Shown piece after piece: positions 27,789-37,854 of a DNA stretch of 38,580 nt. The notes under the pieces were generated by a model that was not told the DNA's origin, did no database searches, and saw nothing but the letters and a program-made list of their open reading frames with translations. The DNA lies in contig JALOQZ010000007.1 in NCBI GenBank assembly GCA_025459245.1, forward strand, positions 1 through 38,580, in the 5' to 3' direction. How positions within the stretch are numbered: the stretch's first letter is position 1; every line of letters starts with the position of its first letter. The position numbers and the translations under genes were made by a program. This stretch comes from Pirellula sp. (GTDB lineage: Bacteria > Planctomycetota > Planctomycetia > Pirellulales > Pirellulaceae).

Positions 27789-30083
27789 TCAACGTTCGTA
27801 TTGTTGGTAGAAACGACGAGCCGCTTCATGGTACGGCAAGCCTTGCCAATTCGCCGCAAGCTCCAACGGAATAAGTCCACTGATGCTCGCTCCAGTAGGG
27901 CTCTGGTGGTAAATGGCTTGCAACGATTTGCTCACCAATCGCGAAGGAGCATCTCTGCGCACGACCAGCAAAGCGGTCGTAGCAAGTGTCTGCACCGATC
28001 CGAGCGTCTCGAGCCCGTAATCCTTCATCGAAATTTCGTAGGGGCGGAACATAGGCTCCTCGAGCGCGAGCATCGCAGCGTTGCTGATCGGTAACATTTC
28101 GAATCCTTCCGCCTGCAGCATGCCTCGTACCCCCTGCTGGCCGACTTTTACCACCACCAAAACGACGTCCGCCTGTTTGCGCAATTCATCTTGAAACCAA
28201 TCGCCATCGATGATTTGGAGCTCGTCGACATCGATTTTGAAATGGGAGAGTAAACGCGTTGCCGCTTGACGGGTCCCTGACGCTCTCGAGCCAAGCATGA
28301 CACGCTTCGAAACAATCTCCTCGATCTGCTTAATTCCAAGCTCTTTACGGACCAGAATATGAACCGCTTCATAAAACAAGGGAGCTACCACTGCCACTTG
28401 ATCGGACCGAACCGCAGACTCTTGCATAATCGCCAAGTGGACCTTGCTCTCCTGCAGTTGCTTTAGATTATCCAGCGACCCATTGGTAGGAATCACATTG
28501 GGGTGCAACCCAGTTTCCCGTTCGATCTCGGATGAAATTTGGCCTGCGATTTGAAAGTACATGCCTCCCGGTGAACCTGACGCGATAGTGACTCTTCGGG
28601 GAAGAGTGTTGTCACGAACAACCTCGACCATGCGCGGTCCAACTAGCCAAAACACGAGCCCTGCGAGCAACATAAAGAGGACCACATTTTGCGCCAACCT
28701 TTGGGACCGCGTCGGCTCCATATTTCGAGTGCCGGAAAGAGCCGCGACGATAGGGACGTTGGAAAGCCAATATTTAGCTTGCCTCCATACCGAAGGGGGT
28801 CGAGCCGAAATCGGTGAGCCTTGGTAGAAGCGTTCTAAATCGTCCGCTAATTCGCGAGCGGTGGCATATCGTCTCGACGGCGATTTTTCCAAACACTTCA
28901 TGACAATTGTATCCAGATCGGGATGAACATCGGGTCTGGATAGACGCACACTGGGGGCAGGTCGATTCATGACTTGCATCATCGTCTGCAAGACAGTCTC
29001 CGCCTGAAATGGAGGCTTGCCAACGAGCAACGCATACAGGATCGCCCCCATAGCATAAACATCGGTCGATGCACCTTGATCCTCGCTCTTCCCTGCAGCT
29101 TGCTCAGGAGACATATAGCTCGGTGTCCCCAAGGCAGCGCCTGTCGCCGTCAATCCTTCATCGACTCCGATTCGCTTGGCTAATCCAAAGTCGGTCAATA
29201 CAACTTCATCTTCGTGCGTGATGAGGACGTTGGCGGGTTTCAAGTCCCGGTGCACGACGCCTTGCGAGTGTGCATAGTCGATCGCGCGCGCCACATCTCG
29301 GACATACCGAACCGCTTCCCGGACGTTCATCGGACCTTCACTCAGCTTTTTTGCCAAGTCGGTACCTGGGACGTAGTCCATCGAAAAGAAATGATGTCCT
29401 TCGTGCTCACCACAATGGTAGATAGTAATGATGGCTGGATGCATCAAACTGCCAGCACTGCGAGCTTCCGCGTAAAAGCGAATGACTTCATCGTCGCTCG
29501 CCAAAGCCCCCGAGCGAATCATCTTCACGGCGACTTGACGATTCAGGTTGGACTGGGTCGCCAAGTAAACGACCCCCATGCCACCGCGACCTAACACCTT
29601 CTCCAACACGTAATCGCCGAAGCGGCACGGAAGCGTCGCTTGGGTATTGTCCAAATTCGGTAGCGCAGAAAAACTTCCTTGCCGAGTGATCGATCGAACG
29701 GGGGGAGGCAATGTCGATTCGTCGGGCGACAAGGACCTCCCTTCCCCCGCGCCGGTTCGTCCAACGGGAATAGTGACCGCATTGGGATCGGCCGAGGATT
29801 CAGGCCCCGACAACTCTTGCCCTTCTGGCTTGTTGGGACCGCTCACGCCTCGGCCGCTCTCGTCGGCTTGGGCAAGCATCGGACCAGCCATCGATTCGAT
29901 CCAATCGGCCGTATCCAACAATTCACTTAACCGGTTCGCGTACTGCGGGTATCGCTGGAGGAAGGTCGCACGATCCTCCGGATTCCCGACGTCGTAACGG
30001 CGCATGAACTCGAGCAGCGCTCGATCCAACTCCAATTCGGAGTCATCGTCAGGTTCATCGTTCATGCGGAGGGTTTCGTCCAA
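27789..30083 (-). CDS. Eukaryotic-like Ser/Thr protein kinase fused via one TM helix to a TAXI-type TRAP solute-binding domain
   Basis: Kinase motifs GRGGMGVVYLA, VAVKMI, HRDLKPAN, DFGLAK, GTPSYMSPEQ; TM NVVLFMLLAGLVFWLVGPRMV; then VTIASGSPGGMYFQIAGQISSEIERETGLHPNVIPTNGSLDNLKQLQESKVHLAIMQE and VSKRVMLGSRASGTRQAATRLL (TAXI-like). Confidence 0.9.
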   Translation of the reverse strand: MDETLRMNDEPDDDSELELDRALLEFMRRYDVGNPEDRATFLQRYPQYANRLSELLDTADWIESMAGPMLAQADESGRGVSGPNKPEGQELSGPESSADPNAVTIPVGRTGAGEGRSLSPDESTLPPPVRSITRQGSFSALPNLDNTQATLPCRFGDYVLEKVLGRGGMGVVYLATQSNLNRQVAVKMIRSGALASDDEVIRFYAEARSAGSLMHPAIITIYHCGEHEGHHFFSMDYVPGTDLAKKLSEGPMNVREAVRYVRDVARAIDYAHSQGVVHRDLKPANVLITHEDEVVLTDFGLAKRIGVDEGLTATGAALGTPSYMSPEQAAGKSEDQGASTDVYAMGAILYALLVGKPPFQAETVLQTMMQVMNRPAPSVRLSRPDVHPDLDTIVMKCLEKSPSRRYATARELADDLERFYQGSPISARPPSVWRQAKYWLSNVPIVAALSGTRNMEPTRSQRLAQNVVLFMLLAGLVFWLVGPRMVEVVRDNTLPRRVTIASGSPGGMYFQIAGQISSEIERETGLHPNVIPTNGSLDNLKQLQESKVHLAIMQESAVRSDQVAVVAPLFYEAVHILVRKELGIKQIEEIVSKRVMLGSRASGTRQAATRLLSHFKIDVDELQIIDGDWFQDELRKQADVVLVVVKVGQQGVRGMLQAEGFEMLPISNAAMLALEEPMFRPYEISMKDYGLETLGSVQTLATTALLVVRRDAPSRLVSKSLQAIYHQSPTGASISGLIPLELAANWQGLPYHEAARRFYQQYER

Positions 30084-30175
30084 GGGCTTGGAAGGGCAAA
30101 GAACATGTTATCCGGTCCTGCCGAATCGAACTCCAGGATACCCGATAACGAGACTTCGCTCCACTGGATCGAATC

Positions 30176-31669
30176 TTAGCTGGATGTCCGTTTATCTTCG
30201 GAAATCGCCAATGCCAGCGTTGCCTCAAACAGCTCGACTGATATCTGAAACTGGGGCGTTTCGGAACGATGTCTTTTGCAATGCTCTGTAATGAGTCGAT
30301 ACATGAACCGGAAAAGATTGCGGGGAGTCCCCAGCGACTGAAAGGCCGCGACCATCCGCGCCTCACTCAGTCCGCTTTCGAATAACGAACGGGGGCTGAC
30401 AGGAATAGGGGTGTTTGCACAAGCCTTCATTCGAGCAGCGAGCAAGTCGTAGAGGGCCTCGCCGGTCCAATCGAACGAAGGTACCACATTTTGCTTATCC
30501 AACCTGGCTCGTTCGTGGAACTCTCGCGTTTCGCGATCGACGAAATACTGCAGCTCGCTCGGCAGCAACATCTTGATTCCAAAATGATCATGCTTCAGTA
30601 GCTTGTTATCCAACAGCGGCCAAACAAGCAGCTTCATCCGCTCCGCCAAACCATTGACCAAGTCGGGCTCGTCCACTCGATCGACAATGACAATCATCCC
30701 CGGATAGCCAAGCGATCGCAAAAGCAATTGCAACTTTTCCAATAGCGCGTATCGATCGTCGGAACGGTTCGATACTGGCAAGGGCTGCTCATCGAGCTCC
30801 TTGGACGAAAACCGCATCATCAAGCCGCGGAGCTGTCCCGAGTCGCGAGGAATGACTCGTAGATTGCGCACGATTCGCCGTGCAATTCGGAAGTACCGGA
30901 ACCAACGAATGGCATACAAACTCCAAGCGATGGCTAACCCGATCGGGATAAACCACAACATCCGCTTGAGCTGGAGCACCTCGGTTTGGACCAAGAATAT
31001 TCCAAGCCCGATCACCATCAAAGTTCCCAAGATTCCCAGCAATAATGGAAACCAAGTCGAGAGGGAGTAGAAACGCAACTTGGAACGGAGGCGACCGATG
31101 CGATCGATGTGAGTACCGACGGAAGAGCGGTCATAGATCGAAGCCAAGAGCAAAAGGTCTCGCTTCTGACCTCGGTCGAGCGATGCGAGCTTTTCGGTTG
31201 CCAAGTTATGCTCGACAGGCCGAACGGAGGACTGAACCCCTAGAATCTGATCGACCAATGGAGTCATCGCTTCCGAGAGAATCGCGTCCATGTGATCCCA
31301 TAGATGAAGCCCCTGAAGAACCTTTTCCGGATGCGTCTGAACGCGTTTCGAGAAGCGCTGCTGAAAAGGTCCCAGGTAGGCGTTGAAGTCATCCAACTCG
31401 ACGAGATAGACCTTCGAGCCAGGATTCTTTTCGTTATGGCTGGCGATATGCTTCTTTAACTGCAACCGGATGGCGGTCTTCCCCGAACCCTTTGGTCCGA
31501 AAACAATAGAAGTCGCAGGTTGGCTCGCGTCTCCGACAACTTTGCTCCACGAGGGATGGAAGATTCCGGAGATGCAGAAGTCCCGAAAAACAGCGTCGGT
31601 TTGGGCGTCCTCATCGGAAAACGGATTCCGCGTGAGCTGATGATGGAGCAAAAATTCTTGTTCTGTCAT
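30176..31669 (-). CDS. Membrane-inserted P-loop NTPase, KAP-like
   Basis: Walker A VFGPKGSGKTAIRLQL; two adjacent TMs inside the NTPase region (FPLLLGILGTLMVIGLGIFLV, MLWFIPIGLAIAWSLYAI); Walker-B-like MIVIVDRVDEPD. Confidence 0.75.
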   Translation of the reverse strand: MTEQEFLLHHQLTRNPFSDEDAQTDAVFRDFCISGIFHPSWSKVVGDASQPATSIVFGPKGSGKTAIRLQLKKHIASHNEKNPGSKVYLVELDDFNAYLGPFQQRFSKRVQTHPEKVLQGLHLWDHMDAILSEAMTPLVDQILGVQSSVRPVEHNLATEKLASLDRGQKRDLLLLASIYDRSSVGTHIDRIGRLRSKLRFYSLSTWFPLLLGILGTLMVIGLGIFLVQTEVLQLKRMLWFIPIGLAIAWSLYAIRWFRYFRIARRIVRNLRVIPRDSGQLRGLMMRFSSKELDEQPLPVSNRSDDRYALLEKLQLLLRSLGYPGMIVIVDRVDEPDLVNGLAERMKLLVWPLLDNKLLKHDHFGIKMLLPSELQYFVDRETREFHERARLDKQNVVPSFDWTGEALYDLLAARMKACANTPIPVSPRSLFESGLSEARMVAAFQSLGTPRNLFRFMYRLITEHCKRHRSETPQFQISVELFEATLALAISEDKRTSS

Positions 31670-31868
31670 ACCTAGATGCAACCTCTCTTTTTCCGCAGTC
31701 TCCCCAATTTACCACGCTTCCAGAAGGCATCTTGGAAATTTTTCCGGGATTTGCTAAAGGTCGAACAAACCGGTGCGCTTTGCACCGGCATCCGCCCCCT
31801 TCAAGCCAGCGACCGAGCCGAAGGGGAGCGATTCCGCCTTGATTTGGAACATTTGGCAGGAGGCCGAC

Positions 31869-32288
31869 ATGATTTCTCCCCTGGATATCAGCACAAGCGC
31901 TTTGGTGGCACAGCGAGTCCGCTTGAACACCATCTCCGGCAACATTGCGAATATGTCCACCCTGAAAAACGAGGCCGGAGAGAACAAACCGTATCAACCA
32001 CGCTTTGTCGTCTTCAAAACGGACGAAGCCCAAGCGGAAGGAGGGGCCGCAGGGGTAAAGATCGACAAGGTGGAGATCGACCAGTCGGAACCGAAATACC
32101 GCTATCAGCCCGATCACCCGCTGGCAATCACTGAAGGGAAGTGGAAGGGTTATGTCGCATATCCAAACATCGATATGAACGAGCAGTTTGTCGATGCACT
32201 CGAAGCCTCGCGGGCCTATGAGGCCAACGTTGGGGTGATCGAAGTCACCAAAGGTATGTCGCGCCAAACCCTGAGCATCCTGGCGTAG
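31869..32288 (+). CDS. flgC: Flagellar basal-body rod protein FlgC
   Basis: MISPLDISTSALVAQRVRLNTISGNIANMST and C-terminal NIDMNEQFVDALEASRAYEANVGVIEVTKGMSRQTLSILA. Start set at ATG 31869 inside ORF 31773..32288. Confidence 0.92.
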   Translation: MISPLDISTSALVAQRVRLNTISGNIANMSTLKNEAGENKPYQPRFVVFKTDEAQAEGGAAGVKIDKVEIDQSEPKYRYQPDHPLAITEGKWKGYVAYPNIDMNEQFVDALEASRAYEANVGVIEVTKGMSRQTLSILA

Positions 32289-32304
32289 GTACCTAGGCTT
32301 CATC

Positions 32305-32634
32305 ATGCAACTTCGAGGCCACGAACTCTTTTCTCACCACCAAGATCGAGTTCAGCAAATGCTGGATCAGATCGCCTCGCGTCAAAAGGTAATCGACGAT
32401 CAGCCCGAGGAAGAGTCTCCCTTCGCCTCCTTGCTCACCGATGGAATCGGCCGTGTGAACTCCATGCAAATGGACTCGCAAGACCTCATGGAACAGCTTC
32501 TCGCCGGGGAAGATGTCAACCAAGCGGAAGTATTTACCAGCGTTCAAAAGGCGGACATGTCCTTTCGATTGCTAGTTCAGATTCGCAACAAACTGATGCA
32601 AGCCTACGAAGAACTCAACTCCATTCGCGTTTGA
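32305..32634 (+). CDS. fliE: Flagellar hook-basal body complex protein FliE
   Basis: FASLLTDGIGRVNSMQMDSQDLMEQLLAGEDVNQAEVFTSVQKADMSFRLLVQIRNKLMQAYEELNSIRV; position between flgC and fliF. Confidence 0.9.
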   Translation: MQLRGHELFSHHQDRVQQMLDQIASRQKVIDDQPEEESPFASLLTDGIGRVNSMQMDSQDLMEQLLAGEDVNQAEVFTSVQKADMSFRLLVQIRNKLMQAYEELNSIRV

Positions 32635-32720
32635 GTCTCGCGACTCTCGAAACGCCACCCAAATCTACGCCTCCGATTTTGTACATCGTCGATTCGTTGA
32701 AAACCTAAGAAACCTAGAAC

Positions 32721-34433
32721 ATGAACCAACTCACCAAGCTCACGCAACAACTGCAAACCTTGTTTGCAGGTATGACGCCCCAAGCTCGTGTTCTCGCCGT
32801 TCTCTTGGTCGCGGCGATCGCAGCCAGCGCCGGCATGCTCGCGACGAATTACAGCTCAGGCAGCGGTGAAACTACCTTTCTGTTCGATGGCGAGACTTTT
32901 AGCGAAGAACAATTAAGCCGATTCGATATCGCGTTTGGCACAGCAGGTTTAAAGGGTTGGGAACGCGTCGGGAATCGAGTCCGGATTCCCGCAATCCATA
33001 AAACCGACTTCCTCAAAGCAGTCGCCGATTCCAATGTCCTCCTCGGCGGACTTCATTCGCAGATGGACGAAGCCTTGAAAGAGAGCAACTTCCTCGAGTC
33101 CACTCGCACCACCGAAGCGAAACAACTATCGGCCAAACTGGGCTCGATCGCTCGGTCGCTGGAAACGATGCCTTTTGTTCACAAAGCCTTTGTGACATTC
33201 GACGAAAAGCGAGAGGGCTTTTCATCGAAACGTCCCAAAGTTGCCTCGATTGCGATTCTTCCACGGCATAACAATCCTCTGTCAAACGATCAGTCGCGGA
33301 GCATCATGCAATATGTGCAAAAATCGATTGCAGGACTGGGGGCTGCGGACATCGCGCTGCTAGACCTTAGCACGGGCCAAACTCGCATGGGGGAAGATGA
33401 CCCATTGGTTCTGGAACAAGAACGCTACTACCAAATCAAGAAGCAGCAAGAACAGGACTTGAAACGCCGCGCGCAACAACTGCTCACCGATTACGGAAAC
33501 GTCCGAATCGAAGTCAATGTGGAGATCGACCCCACGCTGGGCAAAGAAACGAGCAATATCAAATACGATCCGAAACCGACCACCGTGCAATCGAGCACGA
33601 CCAAACGGGATGCCGATCTACAAAAGATGGGACCGGGAGGTAGACCCGGAACCGAACCAAACGCTCTGGCCAATCGCAGCGCCTCGATCAGCCCCACTCC
33701 GGAACAAATCAACAAAGAAAAGGAGTCGACCGAAAGCACGAAGCAAGTCGTCGGGAGTACCCTCTCGACAATCCGCGAGGCAGGACTGCAGACCAAACAA
33801 GTTTCATTCTCTGTGCTACTACCCTTTTCCTACTATCGCACCGCCTATTTAGGGGAGTGGCTTCAACTCAATCCGGACAAGAAATCGGAGGACGCCCCCC
33901 CATTCGATGAAGCGACTTTGGCCACTGTAAAACAAAAAGTGGAAGCAAACGTGAAGAGTGTGCTGACTGCCATCGTCCAATCCTCCACCGCAGGCGAAGA
34001 CAAAGTGCCCAACATCACGGTGAGCCACTACGTCGATTTTCCCGGCGAAGAAATCGCAGGCCCTTCGATTATGACGCAAGCCTTAGACTGGTTGCAGCAG
34101 TCTTGGCAATCTCTCATGCTGGCTGCTGTCGCTCTTGCTGCGATTGTCTCGATGCGAAGCTTCGCGAAAACAGTTCCAGCGACCGACAACCGTCCCTTTG
34201 AGAACGGATTTGATATTCCAATCGACGATGCCATTGATCTCAACTTGACCAGCCTGACCGGTGAGGACGAAGATGCCGCCTCAGGTGCATCAGATGGTTC
34301 AGAATCCGGCGAGCCGCCCACATTCAAAACTACAGGCGGCGATTTGAAGAGCAACCTCACCAATATGGTAAGAGAAAACCCAGACGCCGCAGCCACTTTG
34401 CTCCGCAACTGGATCGGCGGAACCCAATCGTAA
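32721..34433 (+). CDS. fliF: Flagellar MS-ring protein FliF
   Basis: N-terminal TM; YscJ/FliF ring-domain-like LFDGETFSEEQLSRFDIAFGTAGLKGW; KAFVTFDEKREGFSSKRPKVASIAI; second TM; C-terminal VRENPDAAATLLRNWIGG (FliG-binding type motif). Confidence 0.9.
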   Translation: MNQLTKLTQQLQTLFAGMTPQARVLAVLLVAAIAASAGMLATNYSSGSGETTFLFDGETFSEEQLSRFDIAFGTAGLKGWERVGNRVRIPAIHKTDFLKAVADSNVLLGGLHSQMDEALKESNFLESTRTTEAKQLSAKLGSIARSLETMPFVHKAFVTFDEKREGFSSKRPKVASIAILPRHNNPLSNDQSRSIMQYVQKSIAGLGAADIALLDLSTGQTRMGEDDPLVLEQERYYQIKKQQEQDLKRRAQQLLTDYGNVRIEVNVEIDPTLGKETSNIKYDPKPTTVQSSTTKRDADLQKMGPGGRPGTEPNALANRSASISPTPEQINKEKESTESTKQVVGSTLSTIREAGLQTKQVSFSVLLPFSYYRTAYLGEWLQLNPDKKSEDAPPFDEATLATVKQKVEANVKSVLTAIVQSSTAGEDKVPNITVSHYVDFPGEEIAGPSIMTQALDWLQQSWQSLMLAAVALAAIVSMRSFAKTVPATDNRPFENGFDIPIDDAIDLNLTSLTGEDEDAASGASDGSESGEPPTFKTTGGDLKSNLTNMVRENPDAAATLLRNWIGGTQS

Positions 34434-34489
34434 TCAGCCCCTCCAACTGCAGACAGCGAATTACTGGCATTCGAGAGGGGACATTCCCC

Positions 34490-35284
34490 CTAGAGGGCGG
34501 CCATTAAGGACTTGACCAAAGATTCGATTTTAGCCAACGCTCCAGCTTGATCGGTGGCTGCGTTCTCCATCATCCTTACAATCGCGGAACCGACGATCAC
34601 TCCATCGCTCACCGGCGCTAAGAGCTTCACATGCTCCGGTTTGGAGATACCAAAGCCGATGCAAATGGGGAGTGTCGTTCGCTCTCGTAACCATGCAACG
34701 CGATCAACAAGATCGGTGGGCAGTTCCGTTCGCTCTCCTGTAATGCCGGTGACGCTGACGAAGTACAGAAAGCCGGTCGATTGCTCGGCGATCTTCAAGG
34801 CTCTCTCGCGTGGAGTGGTGGGTGTAACAAGCTGAATGAGATTGAAGTCCTTTTGGCGGCAGATTCGGGACAACGCATCGCTTTCTTCGACAAGCAAGTC
34901 TGGGACAATGGCTCCGGCAAATCCCGCCCCCTTGGCCGCATCGATGTATTTCTCTGGTCCAATACGGTGGATGATGGCGTAGCTCACCATCGACACGAGG
35001 GGCATCGACACTTTCGGCGCCACTCCTGATATCCCATCGAAAATCTGCTGCAGCTTGAGCTTCTTGCCGAGCGCTCGTGTGTAGGAGGCTTGAATCACAG
35101 GACCGTCTGCAATCGGGTCGCTATACGGAATCCCAACTTCTGCCATAGAACATCCGAGCCGATGAAGAAGCTCGATGACTTGGCAAGTAAACGCCATGTC
35201 GGGGTCGCCCGCGGTGATAAACGGCATGAATGCCTTGCGTCCCTCGCCGCGGAGCTTGGCAAACAGGTCATCGATAGCGGTCAT
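34490..35284 (-). CDS. trpA: Tryptophan synthase alpha subunit
   Basis: AFMPFITAGDPDMAFT, MAEVGIPYSDPIADGPVIQ, FLYFVSVTGITGERTELP, PICIGFGISKPEHVKLLAPVSDGVIVGSAIVRMM. Confidence 0.97.
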   Translation of the reverse strand: MTAIDDLFAKLRGEGRKAFMPFITAGDPDMAFTCQVIELLHRLGCSMAEVGIPYSDPIADGPVIQASYTRALGKKLKLQQIFDGISGVAPKVSMPLVSMVSYAIIHRIGPEKYIDAAKGAGFAGAIVPDLLVEESDALSRICRQKDFNLIQLVTPTTPRERALKIAEQSTGFLYFVSVTGITGERTELPTDLVDRVAWLRERTTLPICIGFGISKPEHVKLLAPVSDGVIVGSAIVRMMENAATDQAGALAKIESLVKSLMAAL

Positions 35285-35356
35285 AGCAAGTCGGCTTTCC
35301 AGACAAGAGCAGGGGAGTAGTGAGAGAATTCCTATCCAAGGGATGAACGCGACAGC

Positions 35357-36598
35357 TTACCACTGTTGGCCGCGAAGTCGAGCCAGCTCAGCGGCGTCTT
35401 TGTCCCCTCGACCGGACAAGCAAATGACGAGATGCTGGTCAGGCGACATTCCCTTGGCAATCTCCACCGCTTTCGCAACGGCATGGCACGTTTCAAGAGC
35501 ACAGAGGATCCCCTCGTTTCTCGCCAAATAATCGAATGCCCCCAATGCTTCGTCGTCGCGGCACGAGGTGTACTCCACGCGATGCGTGTCTTTCCAGTAG
35601 CTATGCTCTGGACCAACACCTGGGTAATCCAGCCCCGCAGAAATCGAATGAACGTCGCTGGTCTGACCGTCGTCGTCTTGCATGACGTAGCTATAGGATC
35701 CATGCAGAACCCCAGGGCTTCCGAAAGTGAGCGGCGAAGCATGCTCTCCCGCGCTCGGTCCACGGCCGCCTGCTTCCACACCGATCATTCGAACCGATCG
35801 GTCCTCGACAAACGGATAAAACATACCCGCAGCGTTGCTTCCTCCACCGACGCATGCCACGATCGTATCGGGCAATCGACCGATCGAGGTGAGACATTGT
35901 TCGCGACACTCGCGTCCGATAACGCTTTGAAAATCTCGAACCATCATCGGGAACGGATGCGGTCCAATTACCGAGCCAATGATGTAATGGGTGTGCTCGA
36001 CCGAAGCCATCCAATCTCGCATGGCTTCATTCACAGCGTCTCGCAATGTCTTCGAACCGCTTTCCACAGGTCGAACCTCTGCACCCATCAGCCGCATGCT
36101 GAACACATTTGGCTTTTGACGACGGACGTCTTCGGCACCCATGTAAACCACGCAGGGCAACCCAAAGTGAGCACACGCTGTCGCGGACGCGACTCCATGC
36201 TGCCCGGCTCCGGTCTCTGCGATGACTCGCGTCTTTTTCATTCGAAGCGTCAACAATGCCTGGCCAAGCGTGTTGTTGATCTTGTGAGCTCCAGTGTGAT
36301 TCAAATCCTCTCGTTTGAGCCAAATCTGGGCTCCGCCCATCTGCTTGCTCAAGCGTTTGGCGTGGTAGAGAGGGGATGGCCGGCCAACGAACGTGTGCAG
36401 CAGCTCGTTCAATTCCGCTTGGAAGTCGGGGTCTTTCTTCGCTCGATCGTACTCGAGAGTCAGCTCCTCCAGTGCACGCGTTAGCGTTTCCGGTACAAAT
36501 CGCCCCCCGAAATCGCCGAAACGACCCGAGAGATCCGGAACTTGTTTCGTGGCAACTTCGGTAGAAGATTGCGAGGTCGACGAAGGAGCTAGGCTCAT
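35357..36598 (-). CDS. trpB: Tryptophan synthase beta subunit
   Basis: [91 protein letters not shown] 36598 (MSLAPSS) preferred over the track start. Confidence 0.97.
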   Translation of the reverse strand: MSLAPSSTSQSSTEVATKQVPDLSGRFGDFGGRFVPETLTRALEELTLEYDRAKKDPDFQAELNELLHTFVGRPSPLYHAKRLSKQMGGAQIWLKREDLNHTGAHKINNTLGQALLTLRMKKTRVIAETGAGQHGVASATACAHFGLPCVVYMGAEDVRRQKPNVFSMRLMGAEVRPVESGSKTLRDAVNEAMRDWMASVEHTHYIIGSVIGPHPFPMMVRDFQSVIGRECREQCLTSIGRLPDTIVACVGGGSNAAGMFYPFVEDRSVRMIGVEAGGRGPSAGEHASPLTFGSPGVLHGSYSYVMQDDDGQTSDVHSISAGLDYPGVGPEHSYWKDTHRVEYTSCRDDEALGAFDYLARNEGILCALETCHAVAKAVEIAKGMSPDQHLVICLSGRGDKDAAELARLRGQQW

Positions 36599-36681
36599 GC
36601 GAGATTGGAGTGTTGGAGGGAAAAACGATTCTCGAATCGCGAGGTGCGAACGAGGCATTGTCGATCGGGCCGCGGGGAGGG

Positions 36682-37854
36682 TCAAGCGACAAATGAAGTC
36701 AGTTTGTGGTAGGCGTCGATCAACTGTCCCGCAGCGATCTCGATTTCGTGCTCGGAGTTAAAACGCCCAATCCCAAATCGAATGCTCGCTCTCGCCTCGT
36801 CGTCCGTTCGACCGATAGCCCGTAAAACGTGGCTGGTTTCAGGATTGGCGGAGGTGCAGGCGCTGCCGCTGCTCACGGCAATTCCTTTGGCCTCCAACAT
36901 GAGCGATTGGCCTTCTACCTTGGGAAAACACACGTTCAAGTTTCCTGGCAACCGATGTTGCTCGTCCGGTCCGTTCCGTTGCAACCCGGGGATTGCTGCG
37001 GAGAGCAAATCCCAAAGTCGGTTTCGCCAAAGCCCGTGCAAAACGGATTCCTGCATCTGTGACTCTCGTGCGATTTCCAAGGCTTTGGACATCCCAATAA
37101 TGGAGGAACTCGCCAGGGTCCCAGATCGCAAATTCGATTGCTGGCCACCCCCGACGATTTGAGGAGCCAGCCGCATCGGACCGTTCTGGCCTCGGATCAG
37201 CAACCCGCCGATCCCCTTGGGACCGTAAACCTTGTGGGCCGAATAACTCAACAAATCGACTCCGAGGCTATCGAGGTCGACCGGTATTCGCCCAACGGCT
37301 TGCGTTGCATCGGTGTGGAACAGGACTTCGTGCTGGGCACAAAGCTTCGCAATCTCGCGAATGGGCTGCAGAACGCCAATTTCGTTGTTGGCCAGCATGA
37401 CACTTACGAGGGCGGTGTCGGAATCGATTTCCTCTGCGACTTGTTGCAAATCGATTTGGCCGGGAACGCAATGGTTTTGAGATTGCACAGGCAAAAGTTT
37501 TACATCAAAACCCGCCTTCTGGATCTTTTGAAGAGGCCCCAACATGGCTTGGTGTTCGGTAGCGACCGAAATCACTTTTCTTCGCTTTTGCCGAGGATGA
37601 AGGCATACGCCGAAAACCGCCAGATTGTTGCTCTCGGTGGCCCCGCTTGTAACGATTAGCTCGTCCGGCTCCGCATGAAAGAATCCTGCAATTCGAGCGA
37701 GTGCTTGGTCGATCGCTTCCTTGGCCAAACGTCCAGGCTCATGCGTCGTGCTACCTGGGTTTGCATACCAAGTATCAAACCAAGGGATCATGGCCTCAAC
37801 GACGCGAGGATCGACGCGCGTCGTCGCATGATTATCCAGATAAATTACATTCAT
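36682..37854 (-). CDS. nifS: Cysteine desulfurase (NifS/IscS family)
   Basis: [95 protein letters not shown]. Confidence 0.93.
   Translation of the reverse strand: MNVIYLDNHATTRVDPRVVEAMIPWFDTWYANPGSTTHEPGRLAKEAIDQALARIAGFFHAEPDELIVTSGATESNNLAVFGVCLHPRQKRRKVISVATEHQAMLGPLQKIQKAGFDVKLLPVQSQNHCVPGQIDLQQVAEEIDSDTALVSVMLANNEIGVLQPIREIAKLCAQHEVLFHTDATQAVGRIPVDLDSLGVDLLSYSAHKVYGPKGIGGLLIRGQNGPMRLAPQIVGGGQQSNLRSGTLASSSIIGMSKALEIARESQMQESVLHGLWRNRLWDLLSAAIPGLQRNGPDEQHRLPGNLNVCFPKVEGQSLMLEAKGIAVSSGSACTSANPETSHVLRAIGRTDDEARASIRFGIGRFNSEHEIEIAAGQLIDAYHKLTSFVA

Noticed and set aside
31754-32306. Minus-strand ORFs over flgC (31611..32306, 31754..31987)
   Set aside because: Antisense to well-supported flgC.
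35366-36484. 372-aa plus-strand ORF
   Set aside because: Entirely antisense to trpB, with no recognisable motifs.
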